The notes under the pieces are model-generated. The model saw only the letters and a list, made by a program, of their open reading frames with translations, did not search any database and was not told the origin of the DNA. From the NCBI GenBank assembly GCA_017885485.1, contig JAFNFZ010000211.1:2058-9629 (forward strand): DNA of 7,572 bases, read 5' to 3'. Position 1 is the first letter of the stretch; each line of letters begins with the position of its first letter. The translations under genes were made by a program, and so were the position numbers. This stretch comes from Chloroflexota bacterium (lineage in GTDB: Bacteria > Chloroflexota > Dehalococcoidia > UBA2247 > RBG-13-53-26). This document shows positions 5,645 to 7,572 of this stretch, one piece after another.

Positions 5645-6287
5645 TGAGCACCGAAAGATGGATACAGCCACGAAGGATGGAGACAGCCAGGCGGAAGCCA
5701 GACCGAAACAGCGTCGCAGATTCGGATGGTATCTCATTGTTCTGTCCGCTCTGATGATGATCGGCATCGCCGCTCTGGCGGTGATCTTTCGGGATGACTG
5801 GAGCGACTTCAAGGAATATGGCTATGTTGGGGCATTCGTCGTCAGCTTCATGGCCGGCGCCACCGTTATTGTCTACGTCCCCGGCGTGCCGCTCGTTTTT
5901 GCACTCGGCTGCTTGCTGCCATACCCGTTCCTTGTCGGCATAGCGGCTGGCCTGGGTGAAGCCGCGGGTGAGTTCACCGGCTATCTGGCAGGACGAGGCA
6001 GCGGATCCTTCCTGCAGAACCAGAAACCCGGCATAGGGCAGAGACTCTACAGTCGGGCGGAGGGTTGGATGAAGACCCACCCCTACTTGACCCTGTTCCT
6101 TGCTTCAGCGGTGTTCAATCCCTTCTTCGATCTGATAGGTGCCACCGCAGGGGCAACCCGGATAGCGCCCTGGAGGTTCTACGTCATCGTTGCGGCTGGG
6201 AAAATCGTGAAGGGGACCTACGTGGCCTACTTTGGCATGTTGGGGCTGGACTATATTCTGGGGTGGTTCAACTATGAGCCTTTGTAG
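5640..6287 (+). CDS. VTT/DedA-like (SNARE-associated) membrane protein, 215 aa
   Basis: The protein has a basic N-terminal cytoplasmic stretch (about 19-27, including RRR) and hydrophobic segments at about 29-50, 62-90, 95-118, 148-175 and 181-205. The middle carries the VTT pattern: a PG pair (P81-G82) in a re-entrant segment, then GLGEAAGEFTGYLAGR at 104-119. Near the end comes NPFFDLIGATAG (160-171), followed by AAGKIVKG. Relatives such as DedA, YqjA and TMEM41B/VMP1 act in lipid translocation or membrane homeostasis; the bacterial ones are mostly of unknown substrate. An in-frame TGA just upstream makes 5640 the earliest start, with ATG 5658 as an alternative; neither has a good ribosome site. 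The gene follows the racemase-like gene by 150 bp and precedes the metallopeptidase by 61 bp. Precise subfamily is uncertain. Confidence 0.85.
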   Translation: MLEHRKMDTATKDGDSQAEARPKQRRRFGWYLIVLSALMMIGIAALAVIFRDDWSDFKEYGYVGAFVVSFMAGATVIVYVPGVPLVFALGCLLPYPFLVGIAAGLGEAAGEFTGYLAGRGSGSFLQNQKPGIGQRLYSRAEGWMKTHPYLTLFLASAVFNPFFDLIGATAGATRIAPWRFYVIVAAGKIVKGTYVAYFGMLGLDYILGWFNYEPL

Positions 6288-6348
6288 GCAGCAGCTTCGT
6301 GGCTCGGCCATCTGACGGTTTCAGGGCTGACGCACCCCGATAAGCAAG

Positions 6349-7173
6349 ATGAAGACGAATCTACCGTGCGCCTTCTGGCGATTTGCCGGCAGAGTACCAG
6401 CTAAGAGATCTCCGTCACGGCCAGACATCCTTGGGGAGAGGACGGTCACCCTCGACGGCCAGCTTGTGTCCTACACACTCAAACGCAGCTCCAGGGCCAG
6501 GTGCGTCCGTTTCGAGGTGCGGGAAGGGACAGGCCTCGCAGTGGTCGTCCCCAGATCATACCGCCTGCGGGGGCTTAACGACCTGCTGAAAGAAAAGCAG
6601 AGATGGATACTGCATCACCTCGCAGGGCATTTTCGCGCCACTCAGCTCCTTGCGGCAGGGGAAGTCAGAAGTGGTGACACTGTTCCTTACCTTGGCCGCG
6701 ACCTGGGGTTCGTGAAGTGCCCTGCAGATGGTTGTGCTCCTGGCGTCGGTTTGGTGCAGAATCAGCTTGTCATCAGAGGCGCATTGGATAGGCAGAGGAT
6801 GGATCTGCTCTTGGAGCAATGGTATCGCTCGCAGGCCCTGCAGTTCACAAGGCGGAGGGTGGATGAGTTGGTCCACCGACTGGGAGTGCAATATGGGCGG
6901 ATTACCATACGAGGACAGAGGACGCGTTGGGGCAGTTGTTCTCACAGGGGCGCCCTCAGCTTCAATTGGAGACTGATGATGGCGCCTGAGCCAGTGATCG
7001 ACTATGTCATCATCCATGAGGTCGCCCATCTACGGGAGATGAATCATACCGCGAGGTTCTGGAAGCTGGTTGCTGAAGAGTGTCCTGGGTGGCGCGAACA
7101 CCGGCAGTGGCTCAATGAACATGGGGGCTGGCTGAATGCTCGGCCGCTTCCTCAGCAGCCACTCCGCATTTGA
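6349..7173 (+). CDS. YgjP-like zinc metallopeptidase (DUF45/M48-related), 274 aa
   Basis: The C-terminal half is a recognisable YgjP/DUF45 metallopeptidase domain. RGQRTRWGSCS (188-198) and LSFNWRLMMAP (203-213) are followed by IDYVIIHEVAHLREMNHT (217-234). H223 and H227 of HEVAH and H233 are the expected zinc ligands, with E224 as the catalytic base. FW and the HRQWLNEHG tail are also typical. The N-terminal half (about 38-125) matches the family beta-rich region (VSYTLKRSSRARCVRFEVR). No signal peptide is visible, so the enzyme is probably cytoplasmic. Its physiological substrate is unknown, as for the family. The first 30 residues look non-conserved and the site before ATG 6349 is weak, but no better start was seen. 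It may be co-transcribed with the VTT gene, and it converges with the hemerythrin gene. Confidence 0.9.
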   Translation: MKTNLPCAFWRFAGRVPAKRSPSRPDILGERTVTLDGQLVSYTLKRSSRARCVRFEVREGTGLAVVVPRSYRLRGLNDLLKEKQRWILHHLAGHFRATQLLAAGEVRSGDTVPYLGRDLGFVKCPADGCAPGVGLVQNQLVIRGALDRQRMDLLLEQWYRSQALQFTRRRVDELVHRLGVQYGRITIRGQRTRWGSCSHRGALSFNWRLMMAPEPVIDYVIIHEVAHLREMNHTARFWKLVAEECPGWREHRQWLNEHGGWLNARPLPQQPLRI

Positions 7174-7179
7174 TGCGGA
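7163..7179 (+). repeat. Inverted repeat across the metallopeptidase stop codon
   Basis: TCCGCAT and ATGCGGA form a perfect 7-bp stem with a 3-nt loop, and the TGA stop at 7171-7173 lies in the loop and second arm. It could be a weak terminator in a convergent junction or protect the mRNA end. No U-tract follows. Confidence 0.4.
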
Positions 7180-7243
7180 ATCATGGTATCAGACTCCCTG
7201 CTTCAGCATAAGCGACACGATCGCAGAGCCATCGTGGAGACGA

Positions 7244-7572
7244 CTAGCCACCTGGTCGCTTGCCCTTATCCTCCAGTGCCCTTTTTGCCATCCGCAGAAC
7301 GACCTCTTCTCTGGCAGCATGGGCCTCGACGAGTTGTCGTAGATCGTCAAGCCTCTCGTGGATATTCCACTTCATGGTCAGCAGTTGCTCGCTCTTCAAT
7401 TGCGTATGTTGGGCACTGTGTACCGTATTCTGGAGTCTGTCCAAAGCCTTCTCAATGTCTGCGTGTTCGAGATCCAAGGCATGCATCAGAAGCTCGCCCA
7501 GTATCGGTGGCAGGTACTTCTCTTCCAGCAGGAAATGGTTCTTGAGACCCTCGCGCAGCGCGCTCGCAGCCT
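7244..7572 (-). CDS. Hemerythrin (HHE) domain protein, C-terminal 108 aa (cut by right edge)
   Basis: The reading frame is open from the right edge to TAG at 7244-7246, and its start lies outside the window. The visible part is helical and carries the later HHE motifs. LKNHFLLEEKYLPPILG resembles the HxxxEE..LFP.L element. LEHADIEKALDRL resembles the third His-bearing helix. LVEAHAAREEVVLRMAKRAL resembles the final H...EE.VL..A element. The first His motif would be beyond the edge. Such proteins bind a di-iron centre and serve in oxygen or nitric oxide sensing, storage or repair; which one applies here cannot be told. The final motif has VLRMA where VLFPMA is usual. The gene ends 70 bp from the convergent metallopeptidase gene. 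An internal ATG at 7486 is not the true start, since the frame and the motifs continue upstream. Confidence 0.76.
   Translation of the reverse strand, partial: AASALREGLKNHFLLEEKYLPPILGELLMHALDLEHADIEKALDRLQNTVHSAQHTQLKSEQLLTMKWNIHERLDDLRQLVEAHAAREEVVLRMAKRALEDKGKRPGG

Noticed and set aside
7183..7545. Plus-strand 120-codon frame at the right end
   Set aside because: It is antisense to the hemerythrin-like frame, which has helical HHE motifs and stays open to the window edge.

Overview
The window reads as a stretch of bacterial chromosome, best matched by a Dehalococcoidia-like (Chloroflexota) lineage. That assignment is an inference from memory: the MiaB N-terminus closely resembles Dehalococcoides-type MiaB. 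The mix of a CaiB/BaiF-family enzyme, a stand-alone B12-binding radical SAM protein and small VTT and uncharacterised membrane proteins is compatible with it. There is no rRNA, CRISPR array, transposase, integrase or phage gene. The region looks like ordinary chromosome with a few uncharacterised genes.

Left part, minus strand (reading right to left). A small four-helix membrane protein of unknown function (1816-2199) has its own TTGACA promoter and a terminator-like hairpin (1725-1753). Next come a single-domain macrodomain hydrolase (1036-1602), an uncharacterised protein of about 171 aa (459-974), a tRNA-Ser(GCT) (380-473) and the start of miaB (1-278, cut by the left edge). The 171-aa gene has a near-perfect Shine-Dalgarno and runs its last codons into the tRNA gene. 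Its stop codon lies in the tRNA D-arm.

Middle, plus strand. Back-to-back promoters at about 2246-2342 separate the minus-strand membrane gene from a 521-aa B12-binding-type radical SAM protein (2390-3955). A 319-bp gap follows, holding a small inverted repeat and one possible promoter. Then comes a 404-aa CaiB/BaiF-family protein (4275-5489) that starts with TTG. It keeps all three residues expected of an alpha-methylacyl-CoA racemase, so racemase is the more specific call than CoA-transferase.

Right part. A VTT/DedA-like membrane protein (5640-6287) and a YgjP-like zinc metallopeptidase with HEVAH (6349-7173) lie on the plus strand. They converge on a hemerythrin (HHE) domain gene (7244-7572, minus) cut by the right edge.

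No multi-gene pathway is evident. The pieces most worth following are the macrodomain/171-aa gene pair with its tRNA overlap, the racemase-type active site, and the uncharacterised C-terminal region of the radical SAM protein.
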